A stretch of 64,000 nucleotides of DNA from Collimonas antrihumi (GTDB lineage Bacteria; Pseudomonadota; Gammaproteobacteria; Burkholderiales; Burkholderiaceae_D), in contig NZ_JAGQED010000001.1 in NCBI RefSeq assembly GCF_018304965.1, forward strand, positions 186,001 to 250,000, in the 5' to 3' direction. A program made the position numbers and the translations under genes. Positions 17,221 to 26,961 of this stretch are shown piece by piece; position 1 is the stretch's first letter; every line of letters starts with the position of its first letter. Below the pieces are notes generated by a model. That model made no database searches, was not told the origin of the DNA, and saw nothing but the letters and a program-made list of their open reading frames with translations.

Positions 17221-20200
17221 TCAGTGAAAATCGCGGCTGCTGGTTCCTAGCTTGCCCAGCATGGGCGACATATCGATTAACAGTTTGGCGACCAGATGCC
17301 TGACGCCATCCTGGGTTTGCCAGATGCCGTTCACGCCCATCAGCCTTGCGCCGCGCAGTTCCTTGCGCTGGCGGTCTGCCAGGTCCGGCCAGACGATGAC
17401 ATTGACGGTGCCGGTTTCATCTTCCAGGGTGACAAACACGACGCCTTTGGCGGTGCCGGGACGCTGGCGCACCGTGACGATGCCGCAAGCCCTGGCCAGC
17501 CGGCCGTTGCTGTATGTGTTCAGCACCTCAGCCGCCATGAAGCGCTGGGCGTTTAATCGCGGGCGCAGCAGCGCCAGCGGATGACGGCCCAGGGTCAAGC
17601 CTAGTGAACTATAGTCGTTCAGCAGGTTTTCTCCTTCCGAGGGTGCGGCCAGCAGCAGTTCTTCTTCTGCCACCCGGGTCTGCTTGAGCAAGCCTTTTTC
17701 CGGGGTGCTGACCAGCGCCTGCCACAGCGCCTGGCGCCGGTTGCCGACCAGCGGGGCGAGGGAATTGGCGGCCGCCAGCGCTTGCAATTGATCGCGCTTC
17801 AAGCCGCTGCGCAAGGCCATGTCGTTGAGACCGGTGAACGCACGCACTGCGCGTGCCGCTTCAATTTCTTGCGCATTATCGAAGTTCAGGCCACGTACCA
17901 GGTTGAGTCCCAGCCGCACTGCCGGGCGTGGGGCTGATGTCGGCTCCAGCGTAGCCTCCCAATTGCTCAGGTTGATGTCGACCGGCAGCACTTCGACGCC
18001 ATGCCGGCGCGCGTCTTGCACCAGTTGCGACGGCGAATAAAATCCCATCGGCTGGCTGTTCAGCAGCGCCGCCAGGAAAGCTTCGGGCTCGTGGCATTTG
18101 AGCCAGGAGCTGGCGTAGGCCAGCAAAGCGAAACTGGCCGCGTGGCTTTCGGGGAAGCCGTATTCGCCGAAGCCCTGAATCTGGCTGTAGATGGCTTTGG
18201 CGAAATCTTCTTCATAACCTTTGTTGACCATGCCATCGATCAGCTTGCGTTCGAATTTGTCGAGGCCGCCTTTGCGCTTCCATGCCGCCATCGAACGTCG
18301 CAGGCTGTCGGCTTCGCCTTCAGTAAAGCCAGCCGCGATCACGGCGATTTGCATTACTTGTTCCTGAAAAATTGGCACACCTCGGGTTCTACCCAATGCT
18401 CCCTTTAATTCGGGCTTTGGGTAAATGATGTCTTCTTCCTTTTTTTTCCTGTTTTGCAGAAAAGGATGAACCATGCCGCCTTGAATCGGCCCCGGCCGGA
18501 CGATCGCGACCTGGATCACCAGATCATAGAATTTACGCGGCAGCAGGCGCGGCAGCATGCTCATCTGAGCCCGGCTTTCAATCTGGAACACGCCTATAGT
18601 GTCGGCCTGGCAAATCATGTCGTACGTCGCCGGATCTTCGCGCGGGATATCTCTCATTTCGAACGGTTCACCGCGTTGCAATGCCACCATCGCCAGCGCC
18701 CGCTGCAGCATCGACAGCATGCCCAGCGCCAGCACATCGACCTTGAGTATGCGCAGCGAATCCAGGTCGTCCTTATCCCATTGCACCACGCTGCGATCTT
18801 TCATGGCGGCGTTTTCAATAGGCACCAGCCGCGACAGTTTGCCGCGCGCAATCACAAAGCCGCCCGGATGCTGTGACAAATGACGCGGAAACCCCAATAG
18901 CGTATGCGACAGATCGGCCCATTGTTCTGCAATCGGCGTGTTTGCCGCCATGCCAAGCTCGCTGAAATTTTGTTGCAGCTGCCGCTTGTCATCCCACCAG
19001 CGTTGCGATTTGGCGACCTGGTCGACCAGGCCCGGATCGACGCCTAACGCTTTGCCGACATCGCGTAACACGCTACGCGGCCGATAACTGATCACCACCG
19101 CGGTGAGGGCGGCACGCCGCCGGCCGTATTTGTTGTAGATATACTGGATTACTTCTTCGCGCCGCTGATGTTCGAAATCGACATCGATGTCAGGCGGTTC
19201 ATTGCGCTCCCGGCTGATGAAGCGGCCGAACAGCAAGGTGCTTTGCGCCGGATCGACCTCGGTAATGCCGAGGCAGTAACACACTGCCGAATTGGCCGCC
19301 GAGCCACGGCCCTGGCATAAGATGCCTTGCTGGCGGGCAAACTGGACAATGTCGTAGACCGTCAGGAAATAAGCTTCGTATTCGAGTTCATGAATCAGAT
19401 CCAGCTCGTCTTCCAGCTGTTTCTGCACTGCCGCCGGAATTTCATCGGTGAAACGGCCACGTGCGCCGATATAGGTTTGCTGGCGCAGATAGCTGGCCGG
19501 AGTATATCCCGGCGGCACAATCTCATCCGGATATTCATACCTCAGCTCATCCAGCGAGAATGTGCAGGAGCCGGCTATCTCTATGGTTTCGGCCAAGGCG
19601 GCGGCCGGATATAAGTTGGCCAGCCGCACCCTGGCGCGCAGATGCTGTTCGGCATTCGGCGCCAGTGCATAACCGCATGCGGCGACAGGCTTGCCGAGCC
19701 GGATCGCAGTGAGCGTATCTTGCAGCGGTTTGCGCGAGCGGCGATGCATGCAAACGTCGCCGGTGGCAACGACCGGCAAGCTGAGTTGCTGCGCGACTTG
19801 TTCAACTACGGCACGCTGCCGTTCATCGCCGACCTGATGCAGCATGGTCAGGCCGATCCAGCTGCGGCCGGGAAATGTGCTGCCTAGCCATGTCGCCTGG
19901 CGTGTCAGGGTTGCGTTATCAATGCCATGCGCGGGTAACAGAATCAGCAGGCAATCGGGCAACTGGCGCAGATGGGCGTTGGCGCTGTCTGGCATCTCCA
20001 GGTCTTGCGGCGTGAGCAGGTAATGACCTTTGTCGGCGCGGCTGCGCGCCAGTGTGATGAGTTCCGACAGATTGCCGTAGCCTTCACGATTTTGCGCCAG
20101 TGCGATGAGGGAAAAGGCAGGGCTGCCATCGGCTTCATGCAGCTGGAACTGGCTGCCGATCAGCAGCGAAATTTTGTGTTTCTTGGCTTCCATATGTGCT

Positions 20201-20385
20201 CGAACTACTCCGGCCAGCGAGCATTCATCGGTAATCGCCAGCGCCTTGTAACCGAGCTGGGCGGCACGCTCTACCAGTTCTTCCGGATGCGAGGCGCCGC
20301 GCAGGAAACTGAAATTCGAGACGCATTGCAGCTCTGCATATTCTGGCAACATGGGCGGTGGTGCAAAGGAGGAATTTTCGTCCAT
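17221..20385 (-). CDS. dnaE2: error-prone DNA polymerase DnaE2 (ImuC)
   Basis: The 1054-residue protein is a C-family polymerase of the DnaE2 type, which extends past lesions during SOS mutagenesis. It has an N-terminal PHP domain (NFSFLRGASHPEELVERAA), polymerase motifs (GRGSAANSAVCYCLGI, PPDIDVDFEHQRREEVIQYIY), HhH segments and a C-terminal OB fold (GIVTVRQRPGTAKGVVFVTL). The ATG at 20385 is preceded by AGGGG; an in-frame TTG at 20409 would add eight residues. It is the last gene of the imuA-imuB-dnaE2 cassette, about 30 bp after imuB. Confidence 0.95.
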   Translation of the reverse strand: MDENSSFAPPPMLPEYAELQCVSNFSFLRGASHPEELVERAAQLGYKALAITDECSLAGVVRAHMEAKKHKISLLIGSQFQLHEADGSPAFSLIALAQNREGYGNLSELITLARSRADKGHYLLTPQDLEMPDSANAHLRQLPDCLLILLPAHGIDNATLTRQATWLGSTFPGRSWIGLTMLHQVGDERQRAVVEQVAQQLSLPVVATGDVCMHRRSRKPLQDTLTAIRLGKPVAACGYALAPNAEQHLRARVRLANLYPAAALAETIEIAGSCTFSLDELRYEYPDEIVPPGYTPASYLRQQTYIGARGRFTDEIPAAVQKQLEDELDLIHELEYEAYFLTVYDIVQFARQQGILCQGRGSAANSAVCYCLGITEVDPAQSTLLFGRFISRERNEPPDIDVDFEHQRREEVIQYIYNKYGRRRAALTAVVISYRPRSVLRDVGKALGVDPGLVDQVAKSQRWWDDKRQLQQNFSELGMAANTPIAEQWADLSHTLLGFPRHLSQHPGGFVIARGKLSRLVPIENAAMKDRSVVQWDKDDLDSLRILKVDVLALGMLSMLQRALAMVALQRGEPFEMRDIPREDPATYDMICQADTIGVFQIESRAQMSMLPRLLPRKFYDLVIQVAIVRPGPIQGGMVHPFLQNRKKKEEDIIYPKPELKGALGRTRGVPIFQEQVMQIAVIAAGFTEGEADSLRRSMAAWKRKGGLDKFERKLIDGMVNKGYEEDFAKAIYSQIQGFGEYGFPESHAASFALLAYASSWLKCHEPEAFLAALLNSQPMGFYSPSQLVQDARRHGVEVLPVDINLSNWEATLEPTSAPRPAVRLGLNLVRGLNFDNAQEIEAARAVRAFTGLNDMALRSGLKRDQLQALAAANSLAPLVGNRRQALWQALVSTPEKGLLKQTRVAEEELLLAAPSEGENLLNDYSSLGLTLGRHPLALLRPRLNAQRFMAAEVLNTYSNGRLARACGIVTVRQRPGTAKGVVFVTLEDETGTVNVIVWPDLADRQRKELRGARLMGVNGIWQTQDGVRHLVAKLLIDMSPMLGKLGTSSRDFH

Positions 20386-20415
20386 AGGTAATACCCCTGA
20401 ATCAAGCAAATAAGC

Positions 20416-21903
20416 TCAGGCAAACAAGCCATGCAGGAACCAGCGGACGTCATCGTCGTCGCGCTCGCGGTAGATCCAATAACAAGCGGCGTCTTCACCT
20501 TCCGCAACGAAGTAATCGCGCACGGCTGCCGCGCCATCCCACCAGGCGCATTCGATACGTTCCGGCCCTGACAGCAGGCGCAGGGGCGAGCCATAAAACG
20601 GCCGGTTTTGACGCCACGTCAAGGCTAGCGGTTGTTGCAAGAGCCAGAATGGCCGCTGCGGCTGGATCCGCCGCAACGTTTCCTCCGGCGGCTGCCGGCG
20701 GTCGCTGTCAGCCGCAGCTTGCCAGGCGTTAGCGATTTCCGGCCGGTGATCGGCTAGCGCGGCTGGCTTCAACACATTCTCGCTGCCGAGCCGTGCGCTT
20801 AACAGTTCCAGCAGGCGTGCATAAGCGCCGGGTGCGCCGCCCGGTTCGGGAAATAGCGAAGCCGTCGGCGGCAACATCGCTGCCACCTGCGATGCCTGCA
20901 AGCGCAAGGCAATCACGGGGGCATCGAGTTGCAGCCGGCCCAGCCGTTCCTTTAACAAGCGCAACAGATGTTCTTCATGCCAGGCCGGTTCGGCCAGTGA
21001 GATTTCCAATGACGTGGGAGCGATTGCCTGACGCCCGCGCTCGTGTTCCAGCGACAGTAAAAAACGTGATACCGCCAGTTGCTGCGCCACCAGCCAGCCG
21101 ATCATTTGCAGGATCAGGCGGCGTGCAGAAAACAGCACTGCTTCGGCATGCTCGATGCGGTCCGGCAGTTCCAGCCAGGCGCAGAATGTGTGCGGCGCCT
21201 GCACCCATTCAAACATTTCCGGTGCTGTGCCGTAGGCGCGATCCAGGGTTTCCAGGACATGTTTGTCGCTGCGCCGCTGTAAACCTGCGCGCGGCAATCT
21301 GCGCAAGTCGGCCAGGGTCTGGCAACCGATACCCGCCAGCCATTCCTGGTAAGGACGTGCCGCCGGCAAGATCATGAATGGCAAGCGGTCCAGGTGACGT
21401 TGCATGCTAGCTAAACGCAAGCTGCGGCGTTGTCGGGCTAGGCCCGGCGCATGGCGGCGATAGCGAGCCAGCAACCATGCCCCTTGTGCCGTCGGCGCCA
21501 TACTGACATGCGGCGTGAATCCAAGTGCCTGGATACTCTCGCGGATACGGCGGCATAGCGCCAGCCGGCCGCCGAAAGCACTCAGGCTGGCGCTGACATC
21601 GAGCAGCAGCGAATCTTCTTCGGCATGCGCCACTTCCGGCGTGTATTGCAGCAGGGTCAGCGCGATATCGTCGCGCGCGCCTTGTTCGCGCGCCGGGTCA
21701 CGCTCGCACAGCAACGCCTGCGGCGCCAGCGCCAGCACGCCGCCGCGGCGCATGCCCGGCCGGATGCCGCTGGCAGCCGCGCTGGCGGTCATGGTCAGCA
21801 CCTGATCACGCTCCAGAATCGCGAGCATGCAGGGCTCAGACCAGCGCGGGCGCAATGTTTCCAGCGCCAGCAGCGGCAGGTGTATGCCTATCCAAAGAGC
21901 CAT
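20416..21903 (-). CDS. imuB: ImuB, Y-family polymerase-like mutasome protein
   Basis: The 495-residue protein is a Y-family (DinB/UmuC) relative that acts as the hub of the mutasome, binding the beta clamp and DnaE2. It begins MALWIGIHLPLLALE. The position of the first catalytic acidic residue in active polymerases is here a His/Leu-containing stretch, consistent with the catalytically dead ImuB class. A later SLSAFGGRLALCRRI segment matches the palm. It overlaps imuA by 68 bp and is followed by dnaE2 after about 30 bp. Confidence 0.92.
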   Translation of the reverse strand: MALWIGIHLPLLALETLRPRWSEPCMLAILERDQVLTMTASAAASGIRPGMRRGGVLALAPQALLCERDPAREQGARDDIALTLLQYTPEVAHAEEDSLLLDVSASLSAFGGRLALCRRIRESIQALGFTPHVSMAPTAQGAWLLARYRRHAPGLARQRRSLRLASMQRHLDRLPFMILPAARPYQEWLAGIGCQTLADLRRLPRAGLQRRSDKHVLETLDRAYGTAPEMFEWVQAPHTFCAWLELPDRIEHAEAVLFSARRLILQMIGWLVAQQLAVSRFLLSLEHERGRQAIAPTSLEISLAEPAWHEEHLLRLLKERLGRLQLDAPVIALRLQASQVAAMLPPTASLFPEPGGAPGAYARLLELLSARLGSENVLKPAALADHRPEIANAWQAAADSDRRQPPEETLRRIQPQRPFWLLQQPLALTWRQNRPFYGSPLRLLSGPERIECAWWDGAAAVRDYFVAEGEDAACYWIYRERDDDDVRWFLHGLFA

Positions 21904-22624
21904 GATTGCGTGCGGTAGAAGGGTTTAGCGGAGTGGGCGGAACAGCGGCGGCCGGATCAATCTCGGGAACGACTGCCGACAAGGGCAGGTAAAACGCGTG
22001 TTCGTGCTGCGGTCCTTTGCGTTTGAGCAACTGGATTTCGACACCGCCGCGCGCCGGCCGCAAGGTCAGGCGTAAAGGTGAGGGCGACGATTCGTGGGCG
22101 GCGCTGAGCGGACGCAACACCCACAACATGGTGTCGCTGGCCTGGGCTGCCAGATGCAAGCGGCGCAAAGCCTCGCCCCGGATGTGCGACTGCCACAACA
22201 GCAACGCGCCGCAGCTGCCGTTACGCAACACCTGTTCCGCCGACCACAATGCATCGGCGCTGCGTACTGCCTTGATCCATAGCAGTTGCTCACTGGCCAG
22301 GCCGGAGGCGTTCCAGGCGCCGATCTGCGGCAAATGCGGCGGTTGCAGCAAGACGATCCGGCGCTGCCGGGCAATGCGCGCCAGCGCCGGCTGCAACAAG
22401 CGTATTTCACCGCTGCCGGCTTGTTGCAGCAACAGCTCTATCAATGCCGAATGCGGCCAGCCGCCATTCGGCAACTCGCGGTCCAGGGATGGATAGCCGG
22501 AAGCGGTGACCACGCCCTGGTAAGACCCCATCTGGTCTGCACGCCACAAGGCATGCGGCAAAGTCGCAACGACCGATTGGGCGGCGGCGGAAATGCTGGA
22601 TGGGGCGCTGGCGGACATGGGCAT
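21836..22624 (-). CDS. imuA: ImuA, RecA-like mutasome protein
   Basis: The 262-residue protein belongs to the ImuA (SulA/RecA-like) family that works with ImuB and DnaE2 in damage-induced mutagenesis. Marks are ALWRADQMG, SGYPSLDRELPNGGWPHSALIELL, and the later RIVLLQPPHLPQIGAW. It lacks a complete Walker A lysine loop, as is usual in the family. It is first in the operon, 44 bp from a LexA box. The C-terminal 23 codons overlap imuB in another frame. Confidence 0.9.
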   Translation of the reverse strand: MPMSASAPSSISAAAQSVVATLPHALWRADQMGSYQGVVTASGYPSLDRELPNGGWPHSALIELLLQQAGSGEIRLLQPALARIARQRRIVLLQPPHLPQIGAWNASGLASEQLLWIKAVRSADALWSAEQVLRNGSCGALLLWQSHIRGEALRRLHLAAQASDTMLWVLRPLSAAHESSPSPLRLTLRPARGGVEIQLLKRKGPQHEHAFYLPLSAVVPEIDPAAAVPPTPLNPSTARNHGSLDRHTPAAAGAGNIAPALV

Positions 22625-22668
22625 GACGAAATGATATTAGGTAAAGGCATAAGCGAAGAAACATTATA

Positions 22669-22684
22669 CTGTACATATATACAG
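22669..22684. promoter_or_regulatory. LexA (SOS) box
   Basis: CTGTACATATATACAG matches the CTGT-N8-ACAG consensus with an AT-rich centre. It is 44 bp upstream of imuA and should repress the imuA-imuB-dnaE2 operon until SOS induction. It also lies 93 bp before the divergent toxin gene. Confidence 0.92.
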
Positions 22685-22777
22685 TATAAATTCGATTTGA
22701 ATTTAGTCAATCCATTCATCTATCTACGCCGTGATGGGGATCACCCCAGCATGTTTATCTATATTTGGGTATAATTT

Positions 22778-23140
22778 ATGATATCTGCTTTTGCGAGGCC
22801 TTTACGATGGGTGGGCTCGGCGAAAAAAGACCTGACGGGGATGCCAATAGAAGTGCAGGCCGCTTTCGGTTATGCGCTGTATTTGGCCCAAGCAGGAGGC
22901 AAGCATGATCAGGCTAAGCCGCTGAGAGGTTTTGGCGGCGCTGGCGTATTGGAAATAGTGGAAGACTGCCAGGGAGATACGTATCGAGCCATATACACGG
23001 TGCGCTATGCCGAGGCGCTTTACGTGTTGCATTGCTTTCAGAAAAAATCCGTTAGCGGTAGCGCCACACCCAGGCCAGATATGGATTTGATTCGAGCCCG
23101 ATTGAAAACTGTAATCGCAATGCAAAGGAGTGGAGAGTGA
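22778..23140 (+). CDS. HigB-like (Gp49 family) toxin
   Basis: The 120-residue protein has the RelE/HigB Gp49-like toxin pattern: PLRWVGSAKKDLTGMP, FGYALYLAQAG, AKPLRGFGGAGVLEIVED, YRAIYTVRYAEALYVLHCFQKKS. Such toxins cleave mRNA at the ribosome. The antitoxin start overlaps its stop (GTGA), giving the toxin-first order typical of higBA. A TATAAT at 22768-22773 sits almost on the ATG, so the real start may be slightly downstream or the mRNA nearly leaderless. Confidence 0.88.
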   Translation: MISAFARPLRWVGSAKKDLTGMPIEVQAAFGYALYLAQAGGKHDQAKPLRGFGGAGVLEIVEDCQGDTYRAIYTVRYAEALYVLHCFQKKSVSGSATPRPDMDLIRARLKTVIAMQRSGE

Positions 23141-23478
23141 ATCAGAAAGTCACTATTAACGGCATCGATATAGAAATGGGTAGCGACAATCCCTATGCCG
23201 ATCTCGGCTTCCCCGATGCCGATGAAATGTTAGTCAAGGCCAAGCTGGCGCACCAGATTGCACAGATCATCAAGAGCCGGCATTTGACTCAGCAGCGTGC
23301 GGCCGACTTGCTGGGCATGCCGCAGCCTAAATTCTCAGAAATGTTGCGCGGGAAATTCAGGGGCATCAGCCAGGCAAAGATGATCGAGTGCTTGAATCGA
23401 CTGGGGCGGGATGTAGAGATCGTGGTGAAAAAATCCCGTAGTGCCACCTTGGGACACACTCAGGTGGTAGTGGTCTGA
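23137..23478 (+). CDS. HigA-like XRE-family antitoxin
   Basis: The 113-residue protein starts with GTG overlapping the toxin stop. The helix-turn-helix is LTQQRAADLLGMPQPKFSEMLRGKF (about residues 48-72), as in XRE-type antitoxins paired with Gp49 toxins. It neutralises the toxin and probably represses the operon. Its last 19 bases overlap the convergent permease gene. Confidence 0.88.
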   Translation: MNQKVTINGIDIEMGSDNPYADLGFPDADEMLVKAKLAHQIAQIIKSRHLTQQRAADLLGMPQPKFSEMLRGKFRGISQAKMIECLNRLGRDVEIVVKKSRSATLGHTQVVVV

Positions 23479-24152
23479 AAATACGCCGCAGCCCGATCCG
23501 CAAACCAGCCCAGTCCCGCGCACAGCACAAAATAAATCAAGCCGATGAACATGAATATCTCTGCCGGATAAATCATCACCCGGCTATTCACCTGCGCCGC
23601 CACGAACGACAGTTCGCCAACGCCGACGATGTAGGCCAATGAACTGTCCTTGATCAGGGTTACCCATTGATTGACGAACGAGGGCAGCATCATTTGCAGC
23701 GCTTGCGGCAGCACGATATGACGCAGCACTGCCGTGCGCGTCATGCCTAGCGACAGGCCGGCATCCCATTGGCCGGCCTTGATGCCGCTGATGCCGGCGT
23801 GGACCGAGTGCGCCAGATAGGCGCCGCCGATCAGCGCCAGGGCGCACATCACGGAGAGTACGCCGGGCACATTGATATGGAAAACAATCGGCAGCAGGAA
23901 GTAGGTCCAGAAAATCAGCATCAGCACCGGAATCGCCCGGAAGAAGCCGAGCACCATAGTCAGCAGCAGATGCGGCCAGCCGCGCGCCAGCGACAGGGCG
24001 ATGCCCAGCACCAGTCCCAGCAAGGCCGAAGCCAGCGCCGAGCCGATGCTGAGCAATACGGTCAGTGCGGCTCCGCCCAGCGGGCCATCGGGATAGGCAC
24101 CCCATAGCAGATATGGCAGGTTGTCCGTCAATACACTGAATTGCATGCTCAT
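23460..24152 (-). CDS. amino-acid ABC transporter permease (HisM/GltK type)
   Basis: The 230-residue inner-membrane protein is one half of a polar amino-acid import channel. It has about five membrane spans and the EAA loop (AGLSLGMTRTAVLRHIVLPQALQMMLPS) that contacts the ATPase. The first ATG overlaps the end of the preceding permease gene by 4 bp; Met-3 is an alternative. No ATPase gene is in this run, so the nucleotide-binding subunit must come from elsewhere. Confidence 0.92.
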   Translation of the reverse strand: MSMQFSVLTDNLPYLLWGAYPDGPLGGAALTVLLSIGSALASALLGLVLGIALSLARGWPHLLLTMVLGFFRAIPVLMLIFWTYFLLPIVFHINVPGVLSVMCALALIGGAYLAHSVHAGISGIKAGQWDAGLSLGMTRTAVLRHIVLPQALQMMLPSFVNQWVTLIKDSSLAYIVGVGELSFVAAQVNSRVMIYPAEIFMFIGLIYFVLCAGLGWFADRAAAYFQTTTT

Positions 24153-24901
24153 CGTTGTGCAACACCGGCAAGTTTCTGTCTGCGCCGGATCAATTGCCCC
24201 ATGATTTCAATCAACGCGATGGCGGCGATGTAAAACAAGGTCGCCACGCCGAACGCCTGAAATGTCTTGAAGGTTTGCGCTTCCACCTGGCGCGAGGTGT
24301 AAGACAGTTCAGCCAGGCCGATGGCCATGGTTAATGAAGTGTTCTTGACGATATTCATGGTCTGGCCAAGCAATGGCGGCAGCGCGATGCGTATCGCTTG
24401 CGGCAGGATCACGTAACGCAATCCCTGCCAGCGATTCAAGCCTAGCGCGGCAGCTGCCAGTCTCTGCGCGTCTGCAACGCCACGCATGCCGGCGCGGATT
24501 TCTTCGCTGACGTAGGCTGCGGAATACAGGCTCAGGCCGAAGATCGCGCACAGCAGCTCGAACGATGGCCATGTCAATTTCAGATAAGATCCCAGCGTCA
24601 GGCTATGCACTGTATTCAGCCATTCCATTGAAGATTCCGGCAACAGGCCGGAGACACCGAAATACCAGAAAAACAGTTGCACCAGCAGCGGAGTATTGCG
24701 AAAGATGGAGAGGAAACTGCGGGCCGGTAGCGACAGGAAGCGCCGCTGGCTGGAGCGTGCGGCTGCAATGGCTATGCCCAGTAAGGTGGAAAGCACGCTG
24801 ACAATGGCGGACAGCAGTAATGTCAACCACAGGCCGTCGACCAGCCAGCCCAGGTATTTGGGGGCCAGCATTTGCCCCAGGATAGATTGAAACTCAGTCA
24901 T
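24149..24901 (-). CDS. amino-acid ABC transporter permease (HisQ/GltJ type)
   Basis: From the ATG at 24901 the protein has 250 residues, with about five spans and the EAA motif (AAALGLNRWQGLRYVILPQAIRIALPP). It pairs with the following permease. The frame is open further upstream, but that part runs through the terminator hairpin after the binding-protein gene, so the internal start is preferred. Confidence 0.92.
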   Translation of the reverse strand: MTEFQSILGQMLAPKYLGWLVDGLWLTLLLSAIVSVLSTLLGIAIAAARSSQRRFLSLPARSFLSIFRNTPLLVQLFFWYFGVSGLLPESSMEWLNTVHSLTLGSYLKLTWPSFELLCAIFGLSLYSAAYVSEEIRAGMRGVADAQRLAAAALGLNRWQGLRYVILPQAIRIALPPLLGQTMNIVKNTSLTMAIGLAELSYTSRQVEAQTFKTFQAFGVATLFYIAAIALIEIMGQLIRRRQKLAGVAQR

Positions 24902-24933
24902 ATTTTCTACTTTGCTGCGGCTAAACAAAAAAC

Positions 24934-24961
24934 CACCGGCAAGTCCGAAGACTTGCCGGTG
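24934..24961 (-). terminator. Terminator between binding-protein and permease genes
   Basis: A perfect 11-bp stem (CACCGGCAAGT / ACTTGCCGGTG) with a CCGAAG loop is followed on the minus strand by a T-rich tract (GTTTTTTGTTT). It lies between the binding-protein stop and the first permease and would give more binding protein than channel. Confidence 0.88.
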
Positions 24962-24994
24962 CAAGACAGATACACGGTAGGTGACAAGTGGGGA

Positions 24995-25810
24995 CTAGTT
25001 TTGGCTCAGCTTGGTATCGCCAATCTTGAACAGGCGCGGCAGCGGCGATTTGCTGTTGGGGCCGAACCACTTGTCGTAGATCTTGAGCGCGGTGCCATTC
25101 TTTTCAAATTCGTGGAGGGTGTTGTTCAGTACATTGACCAGACGGGTTTCACCCTTGGGCACGCCGATGCCTTCGTACTCTTCGGAAATGGCAAATGCCG
25201 GGATTTCATATTTTTCCTTATCCGGGATATTCGCCAGCAGCGCGATCAGCTTGGAGCCGTCCTGAGTGATTGCCTGGACGTTGCCGTTGCGCAGGGCGGC
25301 CAGGGCGAACGGGGTGTCATCGTATAGAACAACCTTGGCTGCCGTGTATTTCTCGCGCAAGGTGGTTTCCATGGTGGTGCCTTTATCGGTACCTATGCGC
25401 AGATCAGGAATTTGCGCGGCATTTTTCAAGACGCCTTTCTTCGCCAGGAACTGCTGGCCGGAAGCGAAATAGGGGATGCTGAAATCGATCACCTGGGCGC
25501 GCTCCGCGTTGATGGTGAAATTGGCAAACACCACGTCGACCTTGCCGGATGTCAGCAAGGGAATCCGGTTGGCAGGGTTGGTCGGCACCAGTTCCACTTT
25601 GACGCCGAGTTTTTTGGCGACTTCGTTGGCGTAATCGACATCCAGGCCGATGATTTTGTTGGTTTTCTGATCGACAAAGCCAAACGGCGGATTACCGTCG
25701 AAAGTGGCGACCCGCAATACGCCGGCCTTCTTGATGTCGTCGAGTTTGTCTGCATGGGCCAGTCCTGACAGCAGTGTCAGGCCGGCAAATAAGATGGCAT
25801 ATGATTTCAT
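24995..25810 (-). CDS. amino-acid ABC transporter periplasmic binding protein
   Basis: From the ATG at 25810 the protein has 271 residues and a signal peptide (MKSYAILFAGLTLLSGLAHA). The SBP family 3 pattern is clear: GVLRVATFDGNPPFGFVD, IIGLDVDYANEVAKKLG, ANRIPLLTSGKVDVVFANFT, ERAQVIDFSIPY. It binds an amino acid, probably polar or acidic, in the periplasm for the two permeases downstream. It is divergent from the SDR gene, sharing a 237-bp promoter region. Confidence 0.93.
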   Translation of the reverse strand: MKSYAILFAGLTLLSGLAHADKLDDIKKAGVLRVATFDGNPPFGFVDQKTNKIIGLDVDYANEVAKKLGVKVELVPTNPANRIPLLTSGKVDVVFANFTINAERAQVIDFSIPYFASGQQFLAKKGVLKNAAQIPDLRIGTDKGTTMETTLREKYTAAKVVLYDDTPFALAALRNGNVQAITQDGSKLIALLANIPDKEKYEIPAFAISEEYEGIGVPKGETRLVNVLNNTLHEFEKNGTALKIYDKWFGPNSKSPLPRLFKIGDTKLSQN

Positions 25811-26047
25811 TGTTGTGGTGGTCCCTGGTTGGTGTTTCGATTTGTTTGGCGGTGCGTGAAAAGCGATCGCCATGCAGGGCAGATTAACAAAACAACATAT
25901 TGGTGTGAACGATCAAAGTCGCATTTGAATATTACAAGTTTGCATGCCCTGTTCGGGCGATATCGGCTTGGTACAGAAACACCGTTAAAATGGAGGGAAT
26001 GCGTGTAGAAAATTAGTGTAAAAAAACAGGTCAAGGAGTACACAGAT

Positions 26048-26806
26048 ATGGCAACAACGAAAAAAGTCGCGCTGGTCACAGGCGCAGGTTCCGGTATCGG
26101 CAAGCACATCGCTTTGGCCTTGCTGCGCAACGATTACAGCGTGGTGCTGGCGGGCCGGCGCATCGCCGCGCTGGAGGAAACGATTGCCGCAGCAGGAGTG
26201 CTGGGCGCACATGCGTTGCCGGTGCTTGCAGATGTCAGCGATCCGGCATCGGTCAAGGCGCTATTTGAAAAAATCCGGGAACGGTTCGGCCGGCTTGATC
26301 TGCTGTTTAATAATGCCGGCATCTTTACCAAGTCGGCATCGCTGGAAGATGTCGAATTTGCGCAATGGAAGGCGTCCGTCGATGTCAACCTGAGCGGTGC
26401 TTTCCTGTGCACGCAGGAAGCGTTCCGCATCATGAAGGCGCAAACGCCGGGCGGTGGCCGCATCATCAATAATGGTTCGATTGCGGCCCATGTGCCGAGA
26501 CCGAATTCGGTGGCTTATACCGCGACCAAGCACGCCATTACGGGCCTTACCAAGTCGACCTCGCTGGACGGCCGTAAATACAATATAGCCTGCGGCCAGA
26601 TTGATATCGGCAATGCTGCCACCGACATGACTGAACGGATGGAGCAGGGTATCTTGCAGGCCAACGGCCAGATTGCGGTGGAGCCGACGATGTCAGTTGA
26701 AAATGTTGCCAATGCGGTGCTGTACATGGCCAGTTTGCCGCTGGATGCGAACGTTCAGTTCATGACGGTGATGGCGACCAATATGCCGTTTATCGGGCGC
26801 GGCTGA
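26048..26806 (+). CDS. SDR-family oxidoreductase
   Basis: The 252-residue protein is a classical short-chain dehydrogenase. The NAD(P)-binding [10 protein letters not shown] loop is at residues 12-20, LFNNAGI marks the core, and the catalytic Ser-Tyr-Lys set is visible with YTATKHA. The Arg-rich start of strand 2 (AGRR) suggests NADP. The substrate is unknown. An AAGGAG ribosome site lies 11 bases upstream. A 10-bp inverted repeat (26808-26817 / 26844-26853) directly after the stop, without a T run, may end the transcript. Confidence 0.9.
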   Translation: MATTKKVALVTGAGSGIGKHIALALLRNDYSVVLAGRRIAALEETIAAAGVLGAHALPVLADVSDPASVKALFEKIRERFGRLDLLFNNAGIFTKSASLEDVEFAQWKASVDVNLSGAFLCTQEAFRIMKAQTPGGGRIINNGSIAAHVPRPNSVAYTATKHAITGLTKSTSLDGRKYNIACGQIDIGNAATDMTERMEQGILQANGQIAVEPTMSVENVANAVLYMASLPLDANVQFMTVMATNMPFIGRG

Positions 26807-26961
26807 TGCCGAGCCGGCATCGAACTGAATCCTCGCTTCGCTTCCGGCTCGGCGTTAAATGCCTCGCGGTGGCAGGGCGCGCCCGTGATCGGGATGCATG
26901 CTTCAAGGTTTTATCAATGCGTCCCGCTGACGGGCGTTTGCGCCAATTTGAATGCCGCCTT

